A stretch of 64,000 nt of DNA from Hypoxylon rubiginosum (lineage: Eukaryota > Ascomycota > Sordariomycetes > Xylariales > Hypoxylaceae), in the NCBI GenBank assembly GCA_902806565.1, contig CADCXA010000056.1, positions 372,001-436,000 on the forward strand. Direction: 5' to 3'. Below, in pieces: positions 53,752-64,000 of this stretch (positions are counted from its first letter, which is position 1; each line of letters opens with the position of its first letter). The position numbers and the translations under genes were made by a program. A model generated the notes under the pieces. That model saw only the letters and a program-made list of their open reading frames with translations. It searched no databases and was not told the DNA's origin.

Positions 53752-56090
53752 GATGTATTCTTAGGATAGTGCCATAGGTGTTTTGTGAAAAAAAGGAGAG
53801 AGGAAAGAAAATCTAGAATTTACCATGGAATCAAGTTAAGGTTTTATAAAAAAAACTTTTGCAAACTTCATCGCTTTTGTAAAAACTACTACAAGGAAGG
53901 AAAGAGGCAAGAGCTGCCTAAGCAATCATCTGAAATGTCCTAAAAACCAGGGCAACCCTAGCTAAGAGCGAGCAAGTTACCACGGAGAAAACAAGCACAG
54001 TATCAATGCGTGGATCAATGCAGTATTATTTTAAAAGTTCACCGTGGCCCTAACAGCCACTCATACAGCTCGCCCTTTGTATTTTCTTCTCTATGTGGCT
54101 ACTTTATACGCACCTCTGCGAAAAAAAACGCGAATTATACCATGTCAGGCAAGTAACCATATAATTGTAGGGGTGTTAGTGGATAAGGGTCCTAATCGCT
54201 GCTTTGTAGCTATTAGACGAGCTGTCAATAGTACCCAGCTGGCAGCAGCTGTTGGACAGCTGAAACGTCTCCCCTGTATATATGTAGGTAGCACCCCGCT
54301 GGTACATCACACGTGACATTCCCAACGACTTACACCCCAATTCATCCAATTGATCAAAACTTTCAAATCATACAACTGATATATATTATTTCTCTCAATC
54401 AAGAGCTATGTAACCATGCAGATCCGAAGCTGTTGCACGCTTTGCTTGTCAAGGCATCAACATAATCCGGTTAGTATATTAGTCTCAAAATGGTATGACA
54501 CTCGCCGGGGGTGTCACGTGACACACTTGGGGACCAAGCACAAGCAGTGTTATATAGCGTTGTAGATTTCGATTCCGATCGTTAACTGTGCGATTGATTT
54601 CTCGTATGGCTGAGTAGAGCATAGTCGTAAACACGAACGTGACCGGCGGGAAAGATATTTTACTGTCCTTTGTAATAAGAGCGCTCTGTCTAAGGTTTTT
54701 TGGTATCGTAACTTGTAAGTCAGACGCATATTCTGGTAGTCTTAACCTTCACCACCTGGGTAGTATCACAGATCTGTTTATTGGTACGGTAGAGAGATAA
54801 GAGACGGGCCTCTTTGCTCCTAAAGCCTTTGTCCTCACCTTCTGTATATGCTCGAAGCCAGTAGCTGCTAGAACAAGTATTCCTTCCTATCTAGGGAAAG
54901 GTCGAGTAAGATCACAGCGGAATTATATCCCTTCTACTACTGTTAGACAAAGACAGCCCCGGAATTTCAGCCTGCATTAGCTTGAATGGAACGACTCTTA
55001 TGCGACATGTAATGATTGTTTACTAGTTCCATGTCTCGCTAGGACTTACATACGCTTACGAGCTATTAGTCCCACGCCCGAGAAGACCCCGAAATAAGGA
55101 AACTATATAAATTCCTGGGGAAAATAGCGGTAGGGTGCATTAAAGACGCGGAGATGTATACCTGGGACCCTTAGCATTCAGACTGACAGCTCCCCCTTCC
55201 ACTAACGTCGTGGTTTCTGCAAAGCTTGGACTTCATCGTGACACAGGCTACTATTCCATCACATGTGTACCCAACTGCTGAGAATGATAATGCAATGAAG
55301 CCAACGAGGGTCTATGTAGACGTTAAATATAGCAGCCTAGCTAGGGGCATGTCTACTTATTCCCTTTACGCTAAACTACGGCCTTAAGATCTGGATAATC
55401 TACGTATAACATACATACACAGACAGAGTGATTGTTAGGATGTTAGTCCCTAGCTACTTAGGAGGGATTGTGCATTTGTTGGTTGATAGGGTATGGGTCT
55501 TTTTGCTCTCGCCTCTTATGTGTACCCGAAGCTAGGAGCTGTCAGGTCTCGCTGTCTATCTCGCTGTCTATCGAACAACGTAGTTATTTCTACGGACCAT
55601 GTTCCAGTGTTGGACTCCTGATAGTAACCAGTACATGGAAGTCGTCCAACTGCATCTGTTTGGGGTAGATGGGTAATACAAATAGGTACCTAGGTAGGGT
55701 AAATGTACATGCTTCATGCTTGCGAGGTACATAGGGTACTAGGTATCGAGACACAGTACCTAGATACCTATGATAAGTACTATTCACAGAGACTACATGT
55801 ACCTAAGATATGTGATACGTCGAGGTCGGTGGTCTACCAGAGGGTAGCTAGAGCAACTACATGTAGATAAGAATGTGGAGTAACCTAGCCGAATAATAAA
55901 GGCGTATTAGGTACCTCGCCGGCGTAACTCGTGACGCGACGCGTTGTTGCCCCAACCAGCCTACCGCTTTCCCCCCCACTTGGCAAAAAAAAAGGTAGTA
56001 CAGCCTTGCCAAAACTTCCTCTCTTCTCTCTTTTTTCCAACATCATCATCATCATCGAAAAACCATTCATAGTTTTCGATGCGCGCGACC
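53752..56090. other. Divergent intergenic region between P-1 and P-2
   Basis: 2.3 kb, AT-rich. It holds a diverged copy of the interior of the 11.85 kb MITE-like element (54158-54277), TACCTAGGTA-rich DNA at 55670-55770, and a short ATC microsatellite at 56041-56056 in the P-2 leader. No supported gene. Confidence 0.5.
54158..54277 (+). repeat. Diverged copy of the MITE-like element interior
   Basis: ATATAATTGTAGGGGTGTTAG and the following CCTAATCGCTGC, GAGCTGTCAATAG and CAGCAGCTGTTGGACAGCTGAA blocks align in order with 12034-12136 (ATAATTACAGGGGAGTTGG, CCTTAATTACTGC, CAGCTGTCAACAG, CAGCTGTTAGCAGCTGAA). Many differences are C/T or A/G. Terminal repeats could not be confirmed on this copy. 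Confidence 0.6.
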
Positions 56091-57350
56091 ATGGCCTTCT
56101 TTTCCTTTCCGGTGGCCTTTAAGGCCATCATGGATGAGCTGGATGCGGAGAAGCGATGTGGTGACATGCCTGCGCAGCTGAAGAAGCAGCTGGCAGGCGA
56201 GGTAGACATCGCTGAGAGGTTCCTTGATCGCAGGGCGCTGCATGCTATGCAGTTTAGCCTCTGTAGAAAGCTTTGGGACGAGATGCTCTGTAAGTAAATC
56301 TCATATTACTGCTTCCTAGATTGTCGACTGTTTCATTGTCGACTGCTTCCTAGATTGTTGACTAGTGCACCGTGACGCATGTATGCTAACCTCAAGGGTC
56401 GTATAGCGCACAAGAAGGCACCGTGGCCTGATGAGATGCCGGAGGTGGAAAGATTGTTGACGGAGGACGACACCCGGGAAGCCGCCAACCTTGATGCCTT
56501 GAGAATGGCGGAGAGAATCGCCGCCAAGGATTGGTACAAGGCGGTGGAGATGCTCATCTTCAACGAGGTCAGGTTTCCGGCTGGGCAATCGCAGAAGGAT
56601 CCCACCGTCAAGACCAAGAAGGATGACGCGGCTTCCAAGTCCGACACCGTCACCCTCGAGCATAGAAGCAAAGGGAAGGCCGTGGAGAGGGTCAAGGCCG
56701 AAAGCGAGGGCTCTTTTTCAGTTAACCCTCCAAAGAGCTTCGATCGTCCTGCGCCAGAGCTGCAAGAGTCGACTGGAAGCCAGGGAGCTCAGGAAGAACG
56801 TCGACAAAGCCAGCTACGGTCCGACAGCGATATGATGAACCCTCCTCCGGCGCGTGCCAATTTCGATCTATGGCAAGACGAGCACGGAAAGGATCTGTCG
56901 TGCTTCGCGGCTGCAGGCCCGGGAGGAATCGTTCTGCCACCCAATGTGGATCCTCGCGATCACATCGTCCCAGTACAGACGGAGATAAAGAGAGAGCTAC
57001 AAGTAACGATATTGCTTGTCAACAGCAACACAATCGAGATCATGCCATCGGGCAACTTCGTCTCTCAAGAGGCCAAGTCTTTGAACTACATGCGAGCTTT
57101 CTCGATTTTGTCCCGGTGGGCATTACAAATGAAGGAGACAAGAACCATATTCCCTGTGCTGGACTTCATCAAAGCCGACATGAAGGACAAGATCAAGCGA
57201 ATGACCAAGAAGGCGTCCATCTCTCAGTCACCAAACCCGGCTACGCTGCCATTGTCGTCTTCGACAAAGAGAGCTGCTGAGTTTCAGTCGATCTCTCAAG
57301 AAACTCAACCACTGAAGCGACGCCGAACGTCAGGAGACGGAGAAGCTTAG
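56091..57350 (+). CDS. Unrecognised protein, member 2 of the local family (P-2)
   Basis: The first exon starts at 56091 (an in-frame ATG at 56079 is also possible) and ends at a GTAAGT near 56292. The second runs from the AACCTCAAG acceptor near 56396 to 57350. Motifs shared with P-1 and P-3: QFSLCRKLWDEML, APWPDEMPEVERLL, DWYKAVEML, FDLWQDEHGKDLSCF, VLPPNVDPRDHIVP, FVSQEAKSLNYMRAFSILSRWA. The tail holds LKRRRTSG, a possible nuclear signal. The predicted donor and acceptor phases do not match by one base, and the intron holds a small duplication (GACTGCTTCCTAGATTG), so the model is either slightly wrong or the gene carries a frameshift. Confidence 0.6.
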
Positions 57351-58474
57351 GGGTAACGCGGGAAGGGTGGATAGCTTTTAATAGATCTGCATAAGTAGTA
57401 ATGGAGGTCAAACAAGGAGTTAAATAAGCCATATTCGTTCGTGATATGTTATTTCCGGAGTAAAAGACATATTGTGGCCCCTTTCGCTAGACTCTTTTGC
57501 TCACTTTACTTTAATCTCTTCAAGGTATACGAACTAAATCTACTTTACGGCCCAGCTCACTCTTAGAAAACACGCAAGTTGACATTAGATTCCTAACCAA
57601 GCTGGGTCCTCAAAGTAATGCTCAGACTAAAGCTACGTGGCACTTCATCTTAGGGATAGTATTTCACAAAGATTATCCGCGCCCCTTCTACTCTTTTACC
57701 ATATTCTTCTTCCCGAAGGCTTCAATCTACATAGCATTAATATGCAATACCATAGCTAGGTATTCAAGCCAGTCGCCGAGGAAAACATTTGTAAGATATT
57801 CTTGTAGTTTGAGTGCTTGCTCTAAACTTCTCTGGGGTCTTCTAGGTACGGGCCTACAGGGCTCTGTCCTTCTCGACGACGGCTAGGTGGGAGGATGATG
57901 GTATTGGTGGTTATTCGGCCTATTAGTCTAGGTAGAAGGTCTAGGTACAGAAGACAGGACTCGAAGCCTGTATACGGGTAACCTTTCGTAGTTGGGAAAG
58001 TTTGTAGCTCTTTGCACAAGAACGTAGGTACCTTGTTGATTTGCATCGTAACAATATACCTAGTACCTAGCATTTCGTACCTAGCATTTCTAGCGAATGC
58101 AACAGTGCGTGGCTACCTAGTTACCCTTAGGATCCTTGCGTACCGACCTTCCAAAGCACAAATCTTCTCAAATTTACAGGTCGTTACCTAAGCACCCAGC
58201 CAGTTAGATCGCTGTGCAGACGACGGAACCGAATAACCACGGGGCAACAAAGCCTGTAGAGCATCTAGGAAGGCGCACAGTTACCCGGAGACTAGGTTCT
58301 GTGCGTTGGGTGTCGAATTTGCAAATCTGTGGAATAATCATATTTTCCCCCTCTTCCAAACTTCCAACTTTCTCTCAACTTTCATCCTTCATCTCCCACT
58401 CTACATCCTCCATTCATACTCTATCATCCACAACCGCCATTTCCAACTGCTTTTTCTTTTTCTTCGAGAAAGCC
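57351..58474. other. Intergenic region and ZK-2 leader
   Basis: 1.1 kb. TACCTAG-type repeats near 58050-58120; a CT-rich stretch (58340-58470) just before the ZK-2 ATG is a typical fungal promoter/leader pyrimidine tract. No gene seen. Confidence 0.5.
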
Positions 58475-60591
58475 ATGTCGGAATTTTATGGCCCCACTCG
58501 TGGACGAGACACCCCGTCTGGTCCCGAGAGTGTGTCGCGAGGTTTTACAGGACGACAGATGCCTCTTCGGTCAGACATCATCGGTAGCAAGTTCCAGGGC
58601 AGTTCGGACGTCGTGATATCTGCGTTAAACGGCGTGAGAGCTACGCATGGTAGTGCCCACTACGCAACCCTCGCCTACACCTCAGCTCAGGCAGAGGGTA
58701 ACGTAATTCATGGTGACATGAATTCCTTGCTAAATACGCTTAGAGACATGAGTAGTACCAAGTACGTAACCGTCACTTTCACTCAAGGCCCGACACAGGA
58801 TTCGACACAGGGTCAGGGTCTGGAACGGGGCCAGGGTCAGAAGAGGCGCCGCGAAGAGGGCCAAAGTAACGAATACGGACGAAGCGGCGGATCTCAGCGA
58901 ACTCGGATTAGGTCCCCAGACCAAGAGCGTGGCCAGTACTGTGGCAACTGTCACAGAGCTGGCCACCAGGCCCGCGACTGCATCAAAGTAGGCAGAGGCG
59001 GTTGGAGTAAGCGACATCTAGATCTCCTTTTCCCTGTTCATTCTTATGAAAATTACTGACTTGTATTGTCACAGTGGACGCGTGTCCGATATGCAATCGT
59101 CCGGGACACATGTACGAGAGCTGCCCAGACCGTCGCTACCACGAAGACCAAGATCTGGATTACCTTTTCTGGTATCGGATGAACAAGGGACCAGTCAAGA
59201 GTGGCATGAACATCGGCAAACTCCTCAAGGCCGCCATCGACAAGGGTAGTGATGACAGGTACAAGGGAGACGCGATTCTGGCACCGCCGTACACGCCCCA
59301 GTTCGCCCGCCAGATCCAGCAACAACATGAGTGGGAAAGCTGGCAGTATGTCCATGTGGAAGACCCGAAAGGTGAAGCCGAAACCCGGGTGCCCGAACCC
59401 CGGTTCATCGGGAAGACGCTTCGACAGATCGCTAAGGCACTCGACCATGCCGGCTGGGGCAGGGAGAAAGAGGAGATAAAGTCCGAGGAGGATCCCCCGA
59501 CACCCCCGCTTCATTACAGACCCAACATGACGAGCACACCCAACCTGACGGCGACGAACATGACTGGTTTCGCTAGCTACGACCCGCGAGGCGGTGGTCA
59601 TCGAAGCGAGATCCAGCGCACCTCGACGCGGCCGAGCCAGGATAACCTCGTGCGACGCGACCCCAGCATGTCCGATCTTACAAGATTCGCTCAACCCGGC
59701 AATGACCGTCTGGTGATCAGCCAGAGTATTGCCGACCAACCCGCCGCTAGCATGTCCGCCCTCACAACATCCGTTCGGAACCGAGTCGAAAGTCGACCGT
59801 CGAGGGGCTCCGTCCGCAGTTACGCGTCCCGGTTATCCGTCCGAGATGGGCAAGGAAAAACCAAGAGACAGCAAGTGACATGTGTCAACTGCGGGGAAGT
59901 CGGCGGCCACGAGACGAGGGACTGCCAGGAAGTGTGCGGCGCCTGCGGAAGCGATAGGCATCGGACGACCCACTGCGACGATCGGGACGATGCATGCCCA
60001 TGCTCCAAGGTTCCCAAGCACGTGCGGCTCGCCTGCAAGGAACCATGCAGGCACTGCCAGGCAATAGACCCCGAGTGCAAAAGCCACGAAGCAATGACCT
60101 GTGAAAAGCTCTGTCATTACTGCTTGAGTCAGGAGCATCGCATGTTGGAATGCCCAGGGTTCCTAGGCGACGGCAACGAGCGCGAAAACCGACGTTCTTG
60201 CCGACAATGCGCCAACGGGGAGTATCATCTCGCCGGGTCCTGCATCAAGGCTTGGTGCCCGGTCGGCGGATGCCTAGCCCCCTTGGCATGCGACCAGCAC
60301 TGTCCCGACTGCGGCTGGGAACGGAAGCTAGACACTAACCTGGAGAATACCGGTCGACCATCCCATAGATGTCAGTGGAAGAAGAATTTCCAGGACGATC
60401 CCAACAACCCGACGAGACGACGAGTGGTCTTGCAATGCTTGCACCACAAAACCCACCCGTCTGTAAAAGCCGAGGACTTGATCGAGCGACGTGCTAAGAT
60501 GGTAGCTGGAGAAATCGATCAGGAGCCTGGTTCTGCGGAGAAGAAGGAGTGCCTAGTCTGCGAGACAGGGATGGAGGTAAAGGACGTCTAA
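58475..60591 (+). CDS. Multi-zinc-knuckle protein (ZK-2)
   Basis: Two exons, 58475-59006 and 59075-60591, give 682 residues. The N-terminal 150 residues are Gln/Gly/Arg-rich (GQGLERGQGQKRRREEGQ). Knuckles at 156-169 (CGNCHRAGHQARDC) and 181-194 (CPICNRPGHMYESC) flank the intron, then DYLFWYRMNKGPVKSGMNIG, a 200-residue low-complexity linker, and from about residue 447 a dense Cys/His region (CGACGSDRHRTTHC, CHYCLSQEHRMLEC, CRQCANGEYHLAGSC, CPVGGC). Order and spacing match ZK-1 throughout, including the intron position relative to knuckle 1, so the two are paralogues. Likely a cytosolic or nuclear single-stranded nucleic-acid binder. Confidence 0.9.
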
Positions 60592-60911
60592 GCCGGAACT
60601 GTGACTTAGGGAGGGCAAGGCAGAAAAAAGGGGGCGAAGGAAATGGGAAAAGGGGACTAAATCATTAGATACGAGATAAATGAATGACACGGGATCCTTT
60701 TCATACCTTGGTATTAATTCATTATCACACGTACTGATAGGGGTCACGAGCAGCTCAGGATCTTATAAATATCTAGATATAAAAGATGGTGTAATTCTTT
60801 AGTACGTTTAAATATTTCCTCCCTTCAACTTCTTTCTCCCTTTTCGCGAAGTTCTTCGACTCCCATCAACTGCAAGCGCCAAGATGGAGAATAACAATTT
60901 ACTAACTACCC
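60592..60911. other. Spacer after ZK-2
   Basis: 320 bases, AT-rich. A TTTACTAACTACCCAG sequence ending at about 60912 looks like an intron 3' end without a visible matching exon upstream. Confidence 0.4.
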
Positions 60912-61278
60912 AGCAGAGGCCGCGGCACAAGAGGGCTCAGCCGGTCGGCCAAGAAAGCAGCTAGATGAAGAACCGCCACGTGTGGGTTCACCTTGGAGAT
61001 ACCAGCCGATCGAACCGCCTCCGGCACGCGAGGGGCTGAGAGCCCTGAAGACACGTTTCGTACCGGAGTCATCAAACCGCAACATACAATCGCGCACTGG
61101 CACCCTCACGTGGCCGAGCTATGTGATCCGACACCCTCGCCGAGTCATCAGTGACGAAGAGGGGAACGACATCCAAGAGCCTCCAAGAAAACGTAGTCGC
61201 CGCCGCTATTTAATCCTCGACGAGGAAGAAGACGAGGGTAACGAGGACGCTCAAGAGTTCCTAGGACGAGCTCTGTGA
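60912..61278 (+). pseudogene. Orphan exon of a basic, possibly nuclear protein
   Basis: After a perfect branch site and acceptor (TACTAAC...CCCAG) a frame reads about 121 residues to TGA at 61278: AEAAAQEGSAGRPRKQLDEE (an AT-hook-like GRPRK), PIEPPPAREGLRALKTRF, PPRKRSRRRY and an acidic tail DEEEDEGNEDAQEF. I find no first exon with a start codon. A minus-strand frame at 61148-61405 (MYLRILEDQMDRTVDTLQ...) overlaps its 3' end and also looks coding. This is probably the remnant of a gene, as elsewhere in this array. Confidence 0.35.
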
Positions 61279-61888
61279 ACAGGCTATCCGCCTCCTTCCT
61301 ATAGGAAGATAGAACGGTAGACAATTCATCTTCGCTCACGGTCCTCGCGCCTTGGAGGGTGTCCACTGTACGGTCCATCTGGTCCTCGAGTATCCGCAGA
61401 TACATTCCGGAGCTTCCCGCATTCCCGTCGATCCTCTACAAGCTCTCATAATCCAAAAGAGCTGCCATGGTTAGGATGTGCGCGTTCAGCTTTTATTTTA
61501 ACTGGCACTGTGGGCTCTTCTGATGGGGGACGTCTACAAGAAGGATATATCTTTCATGGATCTTATGACTCGACAAGAATTGATGTCGGGATAAGGTTTA
61601 CCAAGGGGGTCCCTTGATTCCAATACTATCAAGATTACACATAAATTTCTCAATACCAACGCGACTGTGGAAGGGGAGTCTCGAGAGTGCTATCACATCC
61701 AATGGGTATGGAACTAATGATACGTTGAAAACTTCGTTGCCGACATAACGAGTCTGTATGAGTTCAGGGGTTATGCTTATGTAAGTATCTACTCGCTTCG
61801 AAGATACGTCTAGACGTATGCAGATTCACAGTAATTGATAGTAGAGATTGAGCTGCAAAATGGATCCGAAACGAAATAGATGAATTTA
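61279..61888. other. Spacer
   Basis: Contains most of the minus-strand frame 61148-61405, which is helical and coding-like but has no supported start exon. The remainder is AT-rich. Confidence 0.35.
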
Positions 61889-62893
61889 TTAGATTATCTT
61901 AGACGAAGGGTTTACTATGATCTGCGGCCACTCGATTTCCCCCCGCAGTAACGCGGCTGTTTGCTGGTTGAACCCTGGACTGTACTCGTATAGCGGCATA
62001 ATGTCGACGTAGTCGCCGAAGTTCGGACAGTCGAACAATATGTCGCCCGGTATATCGGCCTTGCAGATGGCGCAGCGGATCTCAGCGTCGGGCTTCTCGG
62101 ACAGCTCGCGCTGCCGTATCAGAGACCTTAGCTCTTCATCGTCCCGCGGGCGTACCAGGCTGTACACACTGGAGTAATACTGCATGAAGTACTTGTGGTG
62201 CTTTTCGACGCTAGCTTTTGGGAAGTAAGGACTCTCCATGTTGTCCATCCCTTTGATGACTCTCTTGAAGTCGATAGGCTGCAGCTCGAAGACGACGTGA
62301 CTTTTATTAGAGGCGATTCTGGGATTCTTACCCTCGCGCTTGACGATTTCCTTGAAACTGTCCAAGAGAAATCTGAAGGTCAGGTCAATATTCGGACAAC
62401 TTTTATAGAACAGATCTAATTGCTTCACGCCTAGATCTAGAAGCGTAGTCGGCGTTCCTGCCTCTGCGAGCTTCTCCATGCTCCCATAATTCGGCACCGG
62501 GCCCAACGGCGCGACATGGCGTTCCTTTCCCACTTCGTACCGGACGATACTTTGGAGCGCGTAACGAAGCTTTCCAAGATCGCCATCCCATATCGGGTGC
62601 GTACAGATGCGCTCGAGGTCGAGGCAGAATTCCGGGTCGAGACAGACGCTGAGGTCCGACACGTACGCGCTTTGGGGTTTGAGCCCATACGTGAAGAGCT
62701 GCAGGGGCGTTGCGTTAAAGCGGATGAGCATGGTCTTCCAGAGGCTCATCTCGGCTTTTCCCCCGTCCTGCTTGTCGAACTGGAACCGAGAAGGGGGGAA
62801 GTCCTTCCACAACGTCTGAAAACCCCTCTCGTTCCCTTCCGTCCAGTAGTGGGATCGGATGTCGGCAGTCTCCGACTGTACGGGGATCAGCAC
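61889..62893 (-). CDS. Unrecognised protein, probably N-terminally broken
   Basis: An open frame of 334 residues; no ATG lies at its start, and the first in-frame ATG is well inside (MSLWKTMLIRFNATP...). Upstream, coding-like sequence (DRQLQTICWR) is in a different frame and meets a stop, so a frameshift near 62930 is likely. The protein is alpha-helical with conserved-looking blocks (LCLDPEFCLDLERICTHP, SCPNIDLTFRFLLDSF, HHKYFMQYYSSVYSLV). A Cys cluster CAICKADIPGDILFDC near the C-terminus could bind zinc. I know no family. It lies between ZK-2 and P-3 in the duplicated array. Confidence 0.5.
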   Translation of the reverse strand: MLIPVQSETADIRSHYWTEGNERGFQTLWKDFPPSRFQFDKQDGGKAEMSLWKTMLIRFNATPLQLFTYGLKPQSAYVSDLSVCLDPEFCLDLERICTHPIWDGDLGKLRYALQSIVRYEVGKERHVAPLGPVPNYGSMEKLAEAGTPTTLLDLGVKQLDLFYKSCPNIDLTFRFLLDSFKEIVKREGKNPRIASNKSHVVFELQPIDFKRVIKGMDNMESPYFPKASVEKHHKYFMQYYSSVYSLVRPRDDEELRSLIRQRELSEKPDAEIRCAICKADIPGDILFDCPNFGDYVDIMPLYEYSPGFNQQTAALLRGEIEWPQIIVNPSSKII

Positions 62894-63280
62894 CCGCCGC
62901 TCGGACGGGATGAGGTCGCTGGGATTTCTCTCCAGCAGATAGTTTGTAACTGCCTATCTAAGTCGACACCGAGTAAATCTGCTTTTCCTCCTTATTTCGG
63001 TGTTGTTTCTTCATGATTCAGGGACTCAGCCGTAGCGGCTCGATCCTGAGCCTCGGTGTCAGGACTTAGGTCTTGTTACACAAACCTAGCCCTTACTATC
63101 CAGGAGGTATCGTGGCCCCTAGGATGACGGTATTGGTTGCTTGTACCACCAGGGGAATCGGAGGCGGATACGATGAGTTCCCTTGCCCGACAGGCTTCTT
63201 TGTCTAGCATTCGTGTATATACGAAGACGTTCGTAACTATGAGGTCTATAGCTCCTCGCGCAACAACGTCTTAGTTTCCC
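62894..63280. other. Spacer with broken coding-like sequence
   Basis: Bases 62894-62990 read coding-like in two frames on the minus strand, supporting an N-terminal frameshift of the gene below it. Nothing else can be assigned. Confidence 0.4.
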
Positions 63281-63939
63281 TCATCGCTTGGACGGTCTCG
63301 TGACACTCGGGCACTCGTGGTTCGAGTCCTTGTCTTGAAACCAGGTTCTGACCTTCAGGGTCGACTGCACTTCCTTCCTGGCCGGCCTGATGTGGCTAAA
63401 CACATCCATGTTCGGAGGCAGGATGACCTCTCCCGCTCCGACACCAGGATAACAAGGCAGGTTCTTGCCGTAACTGTCTTGCCAGGGGCCGAAGCGGCTT
63501 CTCAAAGGCGCAACAGGAGCAGTCTCCGCCGTTCCGCCCATGCGAGGTACCTGGGTGACACGAGGAGCCTGGACTGCCGTGGCCTGGCTAGGCGGAGGCA
63601 AGGGAGGCAAGGGCAGCATATCGTCCAAGCCCTCATCCTCCATGTCCGCCCACGACTTCCTCTCCGAGGTCCGTATAGGCAGGCTGGGGGCTGTCTGCTC
63701 TTCCCGCTGGGATTCGGTTTTGCCCGGATCCTGTCGTGCCTCTAGCTCGGCCGGGATATTCTCGGGCTCGACGGCAGGGCGCTTTTCCGCTCCCTTCTCC
63801 GAATCCGGCACTTTTCGTCCGTTTCGGCCGACGATTTCCAGAGCAAGCTCCCACTTGCCCTCCCGCTCGTCGTTGTCGAGCATGGGTTTCATGATCCCGG
63901 TGACCGACCTGGGACACGGCGCCGCGGGTTTAGGCCCTA
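63281..63939 (-). CDS. Unrecognised protein, member 3 of the local family (P-3), 5' part outside the window
   Basis: The visible exon starts after an acceptor (TAATATAG) near 63939 and ends at TGA 63281; the first exon must lie beyond base 64000. Shared with P-1 and P-2: GKWELALEIVGRNG, FGPWQDSYGKNLPCY, VILPPNMDVFSHIRP. Between them is a long Pro/Glu-rich insert (KRPAVEPENIPAELEA, LPLPPLPPPSQATAV) absent from P-1. The frame stops after SVTRPSKR, about 80-90 residues before the equivalent end of P-1 and P-2, so the RAFxILxxW module is missing. It may be a truncated paralogue. Confidence 0.55.
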
Positions 63940-64000
63940 TATTACCACAAGTTAGTGTGACTGCTTCTTTGAAGGGATTAGGTATTATGGACAACTATGC

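Noticed and set aside
58730..59020. Zinc knuckles taken as sign of a retrotransposon Gag
   Set aside because: No protease, reverse transcriptase, integrase or LTRs nearby, and the gene has introns and a long C-terminal Cys/His region unlike Gag.
59053..59739. 228-codon minus-strand frame opposite ZK-2
   Set aside because: Antisense shadow of the conserved ZK-2 exon; the plus frame has paralogue support.
63305..63330. GTGGTTCGAGTCC, resembling a tRNA B box
   Set aside because: No A box or cloverleaf could be folded around it, and it lies in the P-3 coding frame. No tRNA or rRNA gene was found in the window.

Overview
The window is nuclear DNA of a filamentous ascomycete (Pezizomycotina, most likely Sordariomycetes; I cannot name the species). 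The evidence is short 50-70 bp introns with GTRNGT donors and CTRAY branch sites, a HET-domain gene, a DUF4470/MYND gene, bicovalent-flavin oxidases, a PNG1 with filamentous-fungus sequence features, and TACCTAGGTA-rich intergenic DNA. Gene models below were spliced by hand from the six frames. Models whose exons sum to a multiple of three and rebuild conserved motifs across junctions are the most secure.

Region 1 (1-24.5 kb) is a redox-rich cluster: three secreted FAD-linked (berberine-bridge-type) oxidases, an epoxide hydrolase, three short-chain dehydrogenases, a cupin, a PHBH-type FAD monooxygenase, an aldo-keto reductase, a secreted protein of unknown function and a zinc alcohol dehydrogenase. 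It looks like the tailoring part of a secondary-metabolite or aromatic/quinone-modifying cluster. No polyketide synthase, NRPS, terpene cyclase, prenyltransferase, P450, transporter or Zn2Cys6 regulator is visible, so any backbone gene would lie outside the window (perhaps left of base 1). A MITE-like inverted-repeat element sits at 11.85-12.16 kb.

Region 2 (25.8-47.3 kb) holds a BTB/POZ protein, the PNG1 peptide:N-glycanase homologue, a gene-free stretch of about 6 kb (29.8-35.8 kb), a HET-domain protein, a large DUF4470 protein whose MYND finger has been broken, a hypothetical gene interrupted by one nonsense codon, and a secreted TIM-barrel-like protein.

Region 3 (47.5-64 kb) is the least ordinary part. 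Two multi-zinc-knuckle paralogues (47.5-49.4 and 58.5-60.6 kb) are interleaved with at least three members of a second, unrecognised paralogous family (52.9, 56.1 and 63.3 kb) and with decayed coiled-coil and other fragments. This looks like a locally duplicated, lineage-specific two-family array undergoing birth and death. Several of the in-frame stops fit CpA-to-TpA change, as repeat-induced point mutation would produce.
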